Origin: Chitinophaga caeni
GTDB taxonomy: Bacteria > Bacteroidota > Bacteroidia > Chitinophagales > Chitinophagaceae
Reading direction: 5' to 3'
Assembly (NCBI RefSeq): GCF_002557795.1
Contig: NZ_CP023777.1
Span: 5,215,922 to 5,279,921, forward strand
DNA: 64,000 bases
Below the pieces are notes generated by a model. It had not been told where the DNA came from, ran no database searches, and worked only from the letters and a program-made list of their open reading frames with translations. Position numbers and translations under genes: made by a program. This document shows, in pieces, positions 7,559 to 16,862 of the stretch. Positions within the stretch are counted from its first letter, which is position 1; every line of letters starts with the position of its first letter.

Positions 7559-8317
7559 TCAGTTATTTAGAAATGTCATAATAAAATCCCTTATTTCTTT
7601 CCTTTGTCTTTTATTCGCATGGTCGTCCATGTCATTGTGAATTGTATTTGGCAACTTTATGATAGTAATCCCATACTTTTTCTGTTCTTCTTCTGTCGGC
7701 AAGACTCCTTCGTCAGCAGGTTGGTCAGTCGAACGCAATGAATAAACTTTAGGTTCAATTGTTCTCGGTAAAGGCATTCGTCTATTGTCTAACGTAATTA
7801 TTTTGTCAACTATGCCCGGATATTTTTGAGGAAAAAGTGCACACATATCCGCACCATTGGAATGTCCGATTAGAGTAATATGCTTAAAGTCTAACTCAGG
7901 ATTTGATTTTTTCAGTTCATTTATAACGAATAGAATATTGTCCACTCCCCGTTCCCAAAAAGGTCGTCTGACAATTTGAGGAATTCCGGTTGAAGGAATT
8001 AGGCTGTCTGTGGGAAGTTCGTGCTGAATGCTAACTACAAAGTATCCTTTAGCAGCCAAATACGTTGTTAAATAAGAGTAGTATAAATAATTTCCCCCTT
8101 CATTTTGTCCATACCCGTGACTAAAGATTACAATTTTAGGGCTGTCAATGTGAGGCTTATAGAATGCTACTGGGATTTCTCTGCTCCTTGATTGGTCAAA
8201 TAATGTCAAGGTGTCCAATCCCAAGGTATGAGTCTGGCTTTTGGCTATCTTACTATTTGTCAAACAAGCAGTAAAAAGTAAATATGTCAATAAAACCAGG
8301 CAAGTATTTTTGTTCAT
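7559..8317 (-). CDS. Alpha/beta-hydrolase lipoprotein
   Basis: 252 residues. The N-terminus MNKNTCLVLLTYLLFTAC ends in a lipobox (LFTAC), so it is probably a lipid-anchored periplasmic protein. The alpha/beta-hydrolase core follows: the oxyanion-region strand VIFSHGYGQNEGGNY (about 63-77), the nucleophile elbow IGHSNGADM with catalytic Ser at about 154, and a late His in IKLPNTIHNDMDDH (about 225-238). The sequence resembles PET hydrolase/chlorophyllase-like or dienelactone-type esterases; the substrate is unknown. It is flanked on both sides by GC-rich structured spacers without recognisable promoters, and belongs to the same-strand island series. Confidence 0.82.
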   Translation of the reverse strand: MNKNTCLVLLTYLLFTACLTNSKIAKSQTHTLGLDTLTLFDQSRSREIPVAFYKPHIDSPKIVIFSHGYGQNEGGNYLYYSYLTTYLAAKGYFVVSIQHELPTDSLIPSTGIPQIVRRPFWERGVDNILFVINELKKSNPELDFKHITLIGHSNGADMCALFPQKYPGIVDKIITLDNRRMPLPRTIEPKVYSLRSTDQPADEGVLPTEEEQKKYGITIIKLPNTIHNDMDDHANKRQRKEIRDFIMTFLNN

Positions 8318-8553
8318 TTTAAAGTTTTTGGAGTGTAACTTGGCAATGACGGCTTACGGTTTGGGTTTTGCGGAAGGGCTAGAAATAGCGAACCAAAAGT
8401 TCAACCTTTGCACTTCTGCAAGCCGAAGCCATTTTTGTTGTCTAATTTACGTTTTTCTGCCAAGAAAAACGGCGAAGGCGAAATAGTAGTACGAAAGTTG
8501 ATGATTTGACTTTCGGCCCGCCTTCATAAGTGCCTTGTTGGCCGTAGTTTTTT
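8318..8553. other. Structured spacer between island genes
   Basis: No gene seen. In the minus reading it starts with CGGCCAACAAGGCACTTATG and ends with GTAAGCCGTCATTGCCAAG, and contains paired GCTTCGGCTTGC-type segments. Its ends resemble those of the spacer at 9268-9395, where the corresponding end reads CAGACCGTTGGCAG. A cassette-type recombination site or a terminator region are both possible. Confidence 0.4.
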
Positions 8554-9258
8554 TTAATGGTTCCACAATTTTGCAAATAGTTTTGGACAAATCTTTTTCA
8601 TACTTTCTGGATTTTCTTCTTGCCAAGTAAATTCAAACTGTGGATATTGTCCTTCTTTGGTTTTGAAATTTTCGTCGTCAATATAGTCATACAAACTCTT
8701 TCCTGTTCTTTGTTTAAATGCTTCAAGTGCAACATACCAAAAACTTTCAAAGTCATACATTTCTGCATTTTCATCAACTTCAGTTATCAAGTTGTCCGGA
8801 TTTTTCTTTGCATTGTAGTAAGCGTCTTTTCCTCTCGATATTACCCAATTTCTGAAATATTCAAATCCATCATCAGAACAACCGCCATTCATTATGTAAC
8901 CTGCACACCACATTTCAGAATTATAAGTGTCATATAAAAGTTTGTCCGTTCGTAAGCGAAAGCCAATCATTTCTTTTGGTGTCAGTTTGCCAATTTCTTT
9001 TATTAAAAATTGCTCTTGTTCGTCTTGGTTTCTTGTGCTTTTTAAAGATTTGTCAATTATTGACCAATACAAATCTTCGTCAAGCATTTCAGCAGTTTTG
9101 GTCAATTGAGTTGTGTCTATGTTTGTGTTATTAATTTGTCCACTTTCAGAATTTTCTTTTTTCCCGAAAAGTTTGTCAAATAGTCCCATAAAATTGTCTT
9201 TTGAGTTTACACAACTAAATAATGTCAAGGAAATCAATGTTAGTATGAGGGTCTTCAT
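8554..9258 (-). CDS. DUF4240-domain lipoprotein
   Basis: 234 residues. The signal peptide MKTLILTLISLTLFSC ends in a lipobox (LFSC). After a low-complexity linker the DUF4240 domain spans about residues 55-190: MLDEDLYWSIIDKSLK, LTPKEMIGFRLRTDKLLYD, NGGCSDDGFEYFRNWVISRG and YDFESFWYVALEAFKQRTG, the Trp/Phe-rich helical pattern of this family. DUF4240 has no established function; members are scattered in variable regions of diverse bacteria, which agrees with the island setting. Most relatives I know are cytoplasmic, so the lipoprotein signal is a variation worth noting. Confidence 0.85.
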   Translation of the reverse strand: MKTLILTLISLTLFSCVNSKDNFMGLFDKLFGKKENSESGQINNTNIDTTQLTKTAEMLDEDLYWSIIDKSLKSTRNQDEQEQFLIKEIGKLTPKEMIGFRLRTDKLLYDTYNSEMWCAGYIMNGGCSDDGFEYFRNWVISRGKDAYYNAKKNPDNLITEVDENAEMYDFESFWYVALEAFKQRTGKSLYDYIDDENFKTKEGQYPQFEFTWQEENPESMKKICPKLFAKLWNH

Positions 9259-9267
9259 AATATTACT

Positions 9268-9395
9268 GCCAACGGTCTGCGGCTTTGCGCTCGGGCGGGC
9301 TTTTTAGCACTAACCTTGATACGAAGCCGAAAGCTCAAATTTAGCACAAATGTTCATACGAAGCACTTCACCCCGACTCACGCAAAACCGCTGTT
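9268..9395. repeat. Imperfect inverted-repeat spacer (cassette-like)
   Basis: The left end carries CTGCGGCTTTGCGC and the right end GCAAAACCGCTGTTATG, which pair through GCGGYTTTGC with one mismatch about 115 bases apart; the interior has further short pairings (AAGCCGAAAGCT). It separates the PH-domain gene from the DUF4240 gene. The layout, two outer boxes in inverted orientation around a variable middle, recalls integron attC-type sites, but the canonical GTTRRRY core is not seen. Confidence 0.4.
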
Positions 9396-9401
9396 ATGAG
9401 C

Positions 9402-9444
9402 AGGTTTGTTGTCCGACTGTCAGCAAGACAGTCAGACGACAAAC
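9402..9444. repeat. Strong 19-bp-stem hairpin
   Basis: Arms GGTTTGTTGTCCGACTGTC and GACAGTCAGACGACAAACC pair over 19 bases with two mismatches around a 5-base loop, directly after the stop of the PH-domain gene. It could end that transcript, although no T-run follows. The left arm shares TTGTTGTCCGACT with the end of the MITE at 23348. Confidence 0.7.
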
Positions 9445-9458
9445 CAACTTTACAACTT

Positions 9459-9830
9459 CTAATGTGATAACTCTTGGAATTTTTTTCTGAACTCAATAGG
9501 GTATTGAATTTTTGGAAAAACTTCCTTTGTTCCTCCCGAACCAACAATTCTGATTGTTCCGTAACCAAGTATTCTTCCTAATATTCCTTGGTCAACATTC
9601 ACACTCTCAATTTTTGAATGGTTCATTTCAAAAGTCTTTCTACTGATTAAACCCGTCTTGATAATGACACGTTTATTTGTGATTGCAAACTCGTCTGTGT
9701 ATTTGTCAATAAGCGGTGCAATAAAAAGTGTTAAGACTGCTCTTAAATTGCAGAAAATTATCCAATGATAAGTTGTTTCTAATTCAACTTGTTCATCTTT
9801 GATTAAATTGTTGTCAACGTATTTTCCCAT
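9459..9830 (-). CDS. Bacterial PH-domain membrane protein (bPH2/YdbT-like)
   Basis: 123 residues. An N-terminal hydrophobic segment (about 22-43, WIIFCNLRAVLTLFIAPLID) precedes a bacterial PH (DUF304) domain: DEFAITNKRVIIKTGLISR, then FEMNHSKIESVNVDQGILGR and YGTIRIVGSGGTKEVFP, the typical strand series of this family. Such proteins are small membrane-associated modules of unknown biochemical role. It is the first of the five same-strand island genes in transcription order and is followed by a strong hairpin. The N-terminal KYVDNNLIKDEQV is usual for the family, supporting the start used. Confidence 0.85.
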   Translation of the reverse strand: MGKYVDNNLIKDEQVELETTYHWIIFCNLRAVLTLFIAPLIDKYTDEFAITNKRVIIKTGLISRKTFEMNHSKIESVNVDQGILGRILGYGTIRIVGSGGTKEVFPKIQYPIEFRKKFQELSH

Positions 9831-10360
9831 TTTGTTTTTCCTTTTATGTCCTACTCGTTTGGCTTTTCGGTGTCGCCCTATTTTTTTAATGGTCGCTGGT
9901 CTCCATTTTTAAAAATAAAGGATTGTTGTCAGTCGTGAATGACTGTCAAGACGTGTCAAAATGAAAAGTCGGTGGCTCTCTTGTCTGCCACTTTCCGTTG
10001 TAGCGTGTCGTTTTAAACTTGCCCATGACTCTCAAATATACGCTATAATCTTCTACCTGGAAACATACCAAGTACCTTTCTACCAACCTCTATAAACAGT
10101 TGTTTTTAAGTGTGTTGCTTTGGTATTGCGAGACTTTTTATATTGCCTATTTTGTATAACTTCCTTAGATTTTTTTTGCAAGTAATACAAAATGCGCAAT
10201 ATAGAAGTTGTTGATTTTTCTGGTTTTGACTTTCGGGACGGCTGGCACAATGATGCTCCAATCATTTGGATGGATTTCAAATACCTAGAGCTTTTTGTAA
10301 CTTGGTAAAGGCAGGGATTTTACATAATTCGTAACTTATTAAATAAAAGATGTCCCTACT
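9831..10360. other. Island edge, no convincing gene
   Basis: AT-rich sequence with short GC-rich inverted segments. The only candidate is a 38-codon frame at 10192-10308 on the plus strand (MRNIEVVDFSGFDFRDGWHN at its start); it has coding-like residues but no known relative or clear ribosome-binding site. A minus-strand frame over the same bases (10080-10280) is Lys/Arg-rich and unconvincing. Confidence 0.4.
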
Positions 10361-10774
10361 TTACCGGCTTTTCAACAGCTCCCAATCATTTAATTTAACC
10401 GGTATCCCTTGCCTTAAGCTGTTATGTACAGCGGCTACTTTATCCGTATGTTTCAACAATTCTTCCACCGTCTCGCGGGGACTAGCTGTTTTAATTTTCA
10501 CGTCGAAACGGACATTCTTCGCTTGCAGGGGTTCACCTCCCCAATCGGCATTGACAATAATCTCCACTTCGGAAATCTCAACGCCAAAACCTGGCGCTTC
10601 CTTATACAGTACATTACAATAAGATGCCCCGATGGACATCAACAATAATTCCTCCCCGCTGAAGCCTATCCCGAGCCCCCCGGCCCTGGGAGTTCTATCA
10701 ATAGTTACAGCCCTCGGCCCTGCCCAGATGGTAGCGGCGCTGGTGTCATGAATCGTTTTGAGATGTACTTGCAT
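10361..10774 (-). CDS. OsmC/Ohr-family protein with a single cysteine
   Basis: 137 residues with the OsmC fold: FSGEELLLMSIGASYCNVLY carries the first redox Cys at residue 53 on the central helix, and the C-terminal part reads VAAVHNSLRQGIPVKL. Family members reduce organic hydroperoxides with two cysteines; the second, normally in a CPV/CPIS motif just before the NSLRQG-like segment, is absent, and C53 is the only Cys in the protein. It therefore may be a one-Cys peroxidase or a non-enzymatic relative (YhfA/OsmC-like). Genes on both sides belong to other transcripts: the accessory island is downstream, and yidC with its terminator is upstream. Confidence 0.85.
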   Translation of the reverse strand: MQVHLKTIHDTSAATIWAGPRAVTIDRTPRAGGLGIGFSGEELLLMSIGASYCNVLYKEAPGFGVEISEVEIIVNADWGGEPLQAKNVRFDVKIKTASPRETVEELLKHTDKVAAVHNSLRQGIPVKLNDWELLKSR

Positions 10775-10847
10775 AAGCCAACCTTTTTCTACTCAAAATT
10801 TACAAAATTGCCGGGAGAAAAACTAGGCTAATTCATTTCTAAAAATA

Positions 10848-10877
10848 AAGGCCGGTCCTTAAAAAAGAACCGGCCTT
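10848..10877 (-). terminator. yidC terminator
   Basis: AAGGCCGGT and ACCGGCCTT pair perfectly around a 12-base loop and are followed on the minus strand by TATTTTT. It lies 30 bases beyond the yidC stop. Confidence 0.85.
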
Positions 10878-10906
10878 CAAAATATCTGGATTCCGTTGCA
10901 GGAATA

Positions 10907-12736
10907 CTATTTTTTACGCTGTTGTTGTTGTGTTTTTTGAATTTCTGCCTGGCGTTTCTGCATTTCTTCTAATTTCTCTGCCCACTTCGATTTCTGCTTC
11001 GGCTTCTTCTTATTTTCCTGTATCTGTGCATGGATTTTATCATGGTTGATGATAAATTTCTGGATCACCCATTGCAGCAGGATACTGATCACGTTCGATA
11101 AGAAGTAATAGAAGGTCAAGGCTGCTGCCAAACGGTTGAAGATACCGAGTAACATTACCGGGAACACGTAAGGCATAAACTTCATTACCGGGTTGCTCTG
11201 ATCGGTCATACCACGGTTGTAGAATGCCAAGAACAAGCTGGAAACCGTCATCAAGATCGTGAACAAACTGACGTGGTTACCATAAAAAGGAATGTTAAAC
11301 CCGAGGTGCAGGATGGAATCGTAAGTCGACAAATCCGCTGCCCACAAGAAACTTTCCTGGCGCAACTCGATAGAGGACGGGAAGAAACTATACATTGCCA
11401 CGAGGATCGGCAATTGCAATAACGCGGGGAGACAACCACCCAAAGGATTCACCCCTGCGCTACGGTACAGCTTCATCTGCTCCATGCCGAAAGCCTGCTG
11501 ATCATCTTTTAACTTCACCCTGAGCTCATCTAACTCCGGTTTCAGTACCTTCATTTTAGCGGCAGAAACATACGATTGGTATGTAAATGGCGCGATCAGC
11601 AAACGGATGAAGATCGTCAGCAAGATGATGATGATCCCGTAGTTGTGAATAAAGCCGCTTAAGAAGTTAAATACAGGGATGATAATCCACTTGTTGATAT
11701 ATTTCACGAAGAAGAAGATACCGCTACCCAAGGGGATGATACTTTCCAAATCGATATCATAGCTTTTAAGGGTCTTGTAATGGTTCGGCCCGTAATACAC
11801 TTCCATCGGGAAGCTATAATTGCCGGAGTGATTATAGGGTAAAGTCAATGTTGTTAAAGATTGACCAACGATATTAGCACTTTCCGGAATTTTGGTGGAA
11901 ATATATGCAGAATCAAAGTTGTTGTTTTTCGCGATGAAAGTCACGTTGAAAAACTGCTGTTTGAAGCTAACCCATTGCACTTTTTCATCTAGCTTCAGCT
12001 CACTTTTGCGGCTCAAGGTAAAATAATCGTGTTCATGTGCACCGGTACGGTAATGCACCTGGTTATTCATCCTTTCATTCTGCATGTCTTGCTCTTGCTT
12101 ATCAAATTGAGCATTCCATTGCAGCGCGAGATTTCCCTTGATAATATCTTGCATCCCAACTACCCTTACATCGAAATTCATCATGTAGCTACCGGTAGAT
12201 AGCGTATATACGTATTCGATATATTTATTAGGATCCAGGGTGTTCAAGCGGTAAGTGATGGTTTGGGAATTATCGCCCTTGGTAACTTGCCCGCCGGTAA
12301 AATATAAATCGGAAGTATTAAGATCCTTATCATTCACGGGAATTTTCAGCCCGATCCTGTTAAATGAACCTTTTTTCAGGTATAGTGGTTTCTTGTCGAA
12401 AGTCTTGAACAATTTCAATTCCACCTCCTTGGGTGTTCCTCCCTTGTTGGAGAAAGTGAACTTAGCCACTTCGTTTTCCAACACTACATCTTGCTCAGTA
12501 CCGGTGGAGGCAGGTAAGAATACGCCGTATTCGGTATTAAGTTTCGCGGAATCTACCTGGCCGGATGGCAGGGTAGCAACAGGAGCAAGCTCTTCTTTTG
12601 GCTTATTGGCTAGAGCGATAGAATCTTGACGCTGCTTCTCCTTGACGGCTTCGACTTGTTGCTTTTGATTGAATACGAAGTACCCTATCAACAAAGCACC
12701 TAACAAGACGAACCCGATTATCGAATTTCTATCCAT
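10907..12736 (-). CDS. yidC: Membrane protein insertase YidC
   Basis: 609 residues. YidC inserts and folds inner-membrane proteins, with SecYEG or alone. The N-terminal transmembrane helix (about 5-20, SIIGFVLLGALLIGYFVFNQ) is followed by a large periplasmic beta-sandwich domain (about 75-345), then the conserved 60KD_IMP region with five helices. The hydrophilic-groove region contains TYQSYVSAAKMKVLKPELDE and MKLYRSAGVNPLGGCLPALL, followed by QLPILVAMYSFFPSSIELR. The C-terminal tail is very basic (KKKPKQKSKWAEK), as in Bacteroidota YidC, and may contact ribosomes. A -7 element lies upstream at 12761. pyrG lies upstream on the same strand, a familiar Bacteroidota order, here interrupted by a small plus-strand gene. 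Confidence 0.97.
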   Translation of the reverse strand: MDRNSIIGFVLLGALLIGYFVFNQKQQVEAVKEKQRQDSIALANKPKEELAPVATLPSGQVDSAKLNTEYGVFLPASTGTEQDVVLENEVAKFTFSNKGGTPKEVELKLFKTFDKKPLYLKKGSFNRIGLKIPVNDKDLNTSDLYFTGGQVTKGDNSQTITYRLNTLDPNKYIEYVYTLSTGSYMMNFDVRVVGMQDIIKGNLALQWNAQFDKQEQDMQNERMNNQVHYRTGAHEHDYFTLSRKSELKLDEKVQWVSFKQQFFNVTFIAKNNNFDSAYISTKIPESANIVGQSLTTLTLPYNHSGNYSFPMEVYYGPNHYKTLKSYDIDLESIIPLGSGIFFFVKYINKWIIIPVFNFLSGFIHNYGIIIILLTIFIRLLIAPFTYQSYVSAAKMKVLKPELDELRVKLKDDQQAFGMEQMKLYRSAGVNPLGGCLPALLQLPILVAMYSFFPSSIELRQESFLWAADLSTYDSILHLGFNIPFYGNHVSLFTILMTVSSLFLAFYNRGMTDQSNPVMKFMPYVFPVMLLGIFNRLAAALTFYYFLSNVISILLQWVIQKFIINHDKIHAQIQENKKKPKQKSKWAEKLEEMQKRQAEIQKTQQQQRKK

Positions 12737-12760
12737 GTAATGAAATTAAAATTTGAGGAG

Positions 12761-12768
12761 CAAAGGTA
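12761..12768 (-). promoter_or_regulatory. -7 element upstream of yidC
   Basis: TACCTTTG on the minus strand matches TAnnTTTG and lies 25 bases before the yidC ATG. The -33 region is a weaker match (TTTCCGG about 20 bases further upstream). Confidence 0.6.
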
Positions 12769-12938
12769 AGCATGATTCGGCAAAACCGGAAATAGGAATC
12801 CACTCCTTAAGGCTAGTTTAATGTTATTTATGTTAAAAATATATGAAAACGCTGTTTTTAACTACCATTTCCTGGGTATTTTTCATCTATTTATAGGTAT
12901 ATAGGTAGTATTTATATTAATTCACTTATAAATAAATA

Positions 12939-12946
12939 TATATTTG
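12939..12946 (+). promoter_or_regulatory. -7 element of the small gene at 12973
   Basis: TATATTTG matches TAnnTTTG and sits 26 bases before the ATG. The sequence further upstream is too AT-rich to place a -33 element with confidence. Confidence 0.5.
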
Positions 12947-12972
12947 TAGAAATTAATCTAGCAGTTCGAGTA

Positions 12973-13377
12973 ATGTTTAGCTTTTTTAAAAGAAGGAAGC
13001 AATCGCCAGAGCACCCCAAAACTTTTCAAATTGAGGATTTCCCATGGAGAGATCAATATTTCTACCGGCTCAAACCTTGGTTTTGGTATTCGGATCGTAT
13101 CATCGCTATCGCTGATACCCCGGTATATACCACTTTGGAAGGTTGGTCGCACCAGGTTTACCTTGATGCCAGGGGGCAAACTACGGTATCGGGGTACCTT
13201 CAATTTTTATCGGCGCAATATGAAAGCGCTTCCTTATCCCCTTTATATTCCTTGGTATTATCCCAATTGGATCAATTGCACCGCAATGATTTAATCGCTT
13301 TTTCCGAGGTCCCGGTGGTATTATCTCCCGGTATCGAGCATCCCAATCAATTCTTGGGCAGCTCCAGCTTACAATAA
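12973..13377 (+). CDS. Hypothetical protein between pyrG and yidC
   Basis: 134 residues; I do not recognise the family. The N-terminus MFSFFKRRKQSPEHPKTF is basic with no signal peptide, suggesting a cytosolic or membrane-surface protein. The middle is rich in Trp, Tyr and Phe (FPWRDQYFYRLKPWFWYSDR), and the C-terminal half is helical. It is convergent with pyrG, and the bidirectional terminator at 13427 separates them. A TAnnTTTG element at 12939 and normal codon use support it as a real gene. Insertion between two genes that are often adjacent in relatives makes it a candidate lineage-specific addition. Confidence 0.7.
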   Translation: MFSFFKRRKQSPEHPKTFQIEDFPWRDQYFYRLKPWFWYSDRIIAIADTPVYTTLEGWSHQVYLDARGQTTVSGYLQFLSAQYESASLSPLYSLVLSQLDQLHRNDLIAFSEVPVVLSPGIEHPNQFLGSSSLQ

Positions 13378-13426
13378 AATGTATACAACACGGTCAATTA
13401 CTACAGCGAGGTGTAATAAAAAAGGT

Positions 13427-13452
13427 AAAGGCCGACCGCTTGGTCGACCTTT
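13427..13452. terminator. Bidirectional terminator between the 12973 gene and pyrG
   Basis: The AAAGGCCGACC arm pairs with GGTCGACCTTT (one mismatch) around a short loop, with A/T runs on both sides. It serves the convergent pair. Confidence 0.85.
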
Positions 13453-13480
13453 ATTCTTATTATGTCAGACAAAAAGTTAA

Positions 13481-15255
<1,775 letters not shown>

Positions 15256-15322
15256 CATTTTATGGAGCTCCCGGGCTAGGATTTTTCAAAACCAGCCACG
15301 GTAAAAGGTTTTAAGATCAGTT

Positions 15323-15354
15323 CTTTGCAGTTACCTTTCCTTAACGTAAGTTTG
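15323..15354 (+). promoter_or_regulatory. Thioesterase promoter
   Basis: TTTG, 19 bases, then TAAGTTTG (15347-15354): an exact TTTG-N19-TAnnTTTG match. The predicted start of transcription near 15361 leaves a leader of about 18 bases before the ATG at 15379. Confidence 0.85.
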
Positions 15355-15378
15355 CGTCCTGAAAACAAGAACAAAAAA

Positions 15379-15903
15379 ATGACTCTGACGCCGAAAAAAG
15401 CACAAGATTCCCTGATCCAGATGACGGAACTCGTACTTCCCAATGATACCAACACCTTCGGAAACCTGATGGGTGGCCGGTTGATGTACTGGATGGATAT
15501 TGCTGCGGCCCTCTCCTGCATGAAACATTGTGCAGCCCCCGTTGTAACAGCTTCGGTAGATAATATCTCCTTCGAAACCCCGATCAAACTCGGAAACGTG
15601 GTGCATATTGAAGCCAAGGTTACCCGTGCCTTTAATACTTCGATGGAAGTTCATATGAAAGTTTGGGGCGAGGACCCGGTGATGCAATACCGCTACAAGT
15701 CCAACGAGGCATTCATGACTTTCGTAGCATTAGATCCTAACGGCAATTCAAGACCCGTTCCGCCGATTACCCCCAGTTCCGATGATGAAATCAAGTTATT
15801 TGAAGGAGCCCTCAGGCGCCGCCAGCTACGCTTGATCCTGGGCGGTAAAATGAAACCTGCGGATGCGAACGAATTGAGGGCGCTGTTCTTCGAACAATCT
15901 TAA
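15379..15903 (+). CDS. Acyl-CoA thioesterase (hotdog fold, YciA/BACH-like)
   Basis: 174 residues. Hydrolyses acyl-CoA to free acid and CoA in the cytoplasm. The single hotdog domain spans about residues 10-130: LPNDTNTFGNLMGGRLMYWM holds the catalytic Asn/Asp-region motif and the start of the long helix, and ASVDNISFETPIKLGNVVHI is the central strand pair. The C-terminal helix (about 140-174) is basic. The ATG at 15379 is chosen because the upstream frame includes the promoter's -7 box. The gene is divergent from pyrG and followed by a strong terminator. The chain length of the substrate cannot be read from the sequence. Confidence 0.9.
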   Translation: MTLTPKKAQDSLIQMTELVLPNDTNTFGNLMGGRLMYWMDIAAALSCMKHCAAPVVTASVDNISFETPIKLGNVVHIEAKVTRAFNTSMEVHMKVWGEDPVMQYRYKSNEAFMTFVALDPNGNSRPVPPITPSSDDEIKLFEGALRRRQLRLILGGKMKPADANELRALFFEQS

Positions 15904-15932
15904 TTCCGGCTATTTTTCTAATCAAATATATT

Positions 15933-15967
15933 CGGGTTAGCAGTATCCCCTGCTAGCCCGTTTTTTA
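15933..15967 (+). terminator. Thioesterase terminator
   Basis: CGGGTTAGCAG pairs with CTGCTAGCCCG (one G-T) around TATCCC and is followed by TTTTTTATT. Confidence 0.9.
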
Positions 15968-16258
15968 TTATTACAAATTAGTTTTATATTAATATTTTTA
16001 TAATATATAAATAAAGTCAATATAACTGGCATTTTATAATAATTAGTGCCTTACATTTAAGTTATTTATATAGATAATTATAAAATATATATCGACTTAA
16101 CTTAAAAAGGTATATTTTTTACAATCATAACCATATTAATATATTTTTTCAAGCCTATTTACTATCTTCATATTGTTATTACGGACGCCAACTAACAACG
16201 ATCTAAACGATTGCCAACAGGAACTCCGTTACTATAACCCTATTTGACTAAACTCACC
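15968..16258. other. AT-rich intergenic stretch
   Basis: Nearly 300 bases of very AT-rich sequence with no open frame or RNA signal that I can support. It presumably contains the promoter for the gene at 16259; TATCTTCA near 16157 is a weak -7 candidate. Confidence 0.5.
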
Positions 16259-16813
16259 ATGGTAACCTTTAAAAAATTCTTAGACAAGGAAGTCGTTCGC
16301 TTGTTCTTGATAGTGCGACCTCCATGCGGCGAAGAAAAGATGACAGACATAGACATTTCCGTAGGATTAGTGTTACTGGACGATACAGATTCCCTCCAGG
16401 TTATTTCTACTAACAAGGCCGATAAATGGACGCCTTGTACCTTTACAGACAACATACCTTCGGAAACTTTTTCATGGGGCGATTATCCTAGCCGGATGAA
16501 AAAATGGATGAAGCATGATGAAGATGAAGAATATGATCACGAGCTGTATGAAATCACGGCGGTGCCTGAATTTAGCCATATCGTAGGCCAGAGCATCCAG
16601 GACGTGGAAATATTGCATATCGATGAGCAATCTCCTTTCGGGGTGAAGTTGATGTTCGAGAAAGATTATATTGTTTCCAGTCCTATCCCGGCCGGCAATA
16701 CGATTGAAACCAAGCAGTTTAACCAAGGCAATAAGATTCACCATTTCGCTAAAGTATGGAAAGCGCGTTTCGCGAGCTTGAAATATAAACTGGAAAACGG
16801 TTATATCGAATAA
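16259..16813 (+). CDS. Hypothetical cytoplasmic protein
   Basis: 184 residues; not recognised. No signal peptide or membrane helix. The sequence is mixed alpha/beta with an acidic surface patch (KKWMKHDEDEEYDHELYEI at about 75-93) and a C-terminal segment FAKVWKARFASLKYKLENGY. I use the ATG at 16259; a TTG five codons upstream (16244) is possible, with AGGAA about 20 bases ahead. The gene is transcribed towards the HD hydrolase and shares a bidirectional terminator with it. Codon use looks native. Confidence 0.65.
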   Translation: MVTFKKFLDKEVVRLFLIVRPPCGEEKMTDIDISVGLVLLDDTDSLQVISTNKADKWTPCTFTDNIPSETFSWGDYPSRMKKWMKHDEDEEYDHELYEITAVPEFSHIVGQSIQDVEILHIDEQSPFGVKLMFEKDYIVSSPIPAGNTIETKQFNQGNKIHHFAKVWKARFASLKYKLENGYIE

Positions 16814-16830
16814 GATAATTTTCTTCTCAT

Positions 16831-16852
16831 ATCCCGGCTTTCAAACCGGGAT
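16831..16852. terminator. Bidirectional terminator
   Basis: ATCCCGG and CCGGGAT form a perfect stem around CTTTCAAA between two convergent genes; A/T-rich runs lie on both sides. Confidence 0.75.
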
Positions 16853-16862
16853 ATGAATTTTC

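Noticed and set aside
9268..9395. Calling the spacer an integron attC site
   Set aside because: The inverted outer boxes are there, but no GTTRRRY core and no integrase gene, so it is reported only as cassette-like.
9368..9568. 66-codon minus-strand frame
   Set aside because: Overlaps the PH-domain gene in another frame and the hairpin; no coding pattern.
10080..10280. 66-codon Lys/Arg-rich minus-strand frame
   Set aside because: Low-complexity, antisense to a more protein-like 38-codon frame; neither is convincing.
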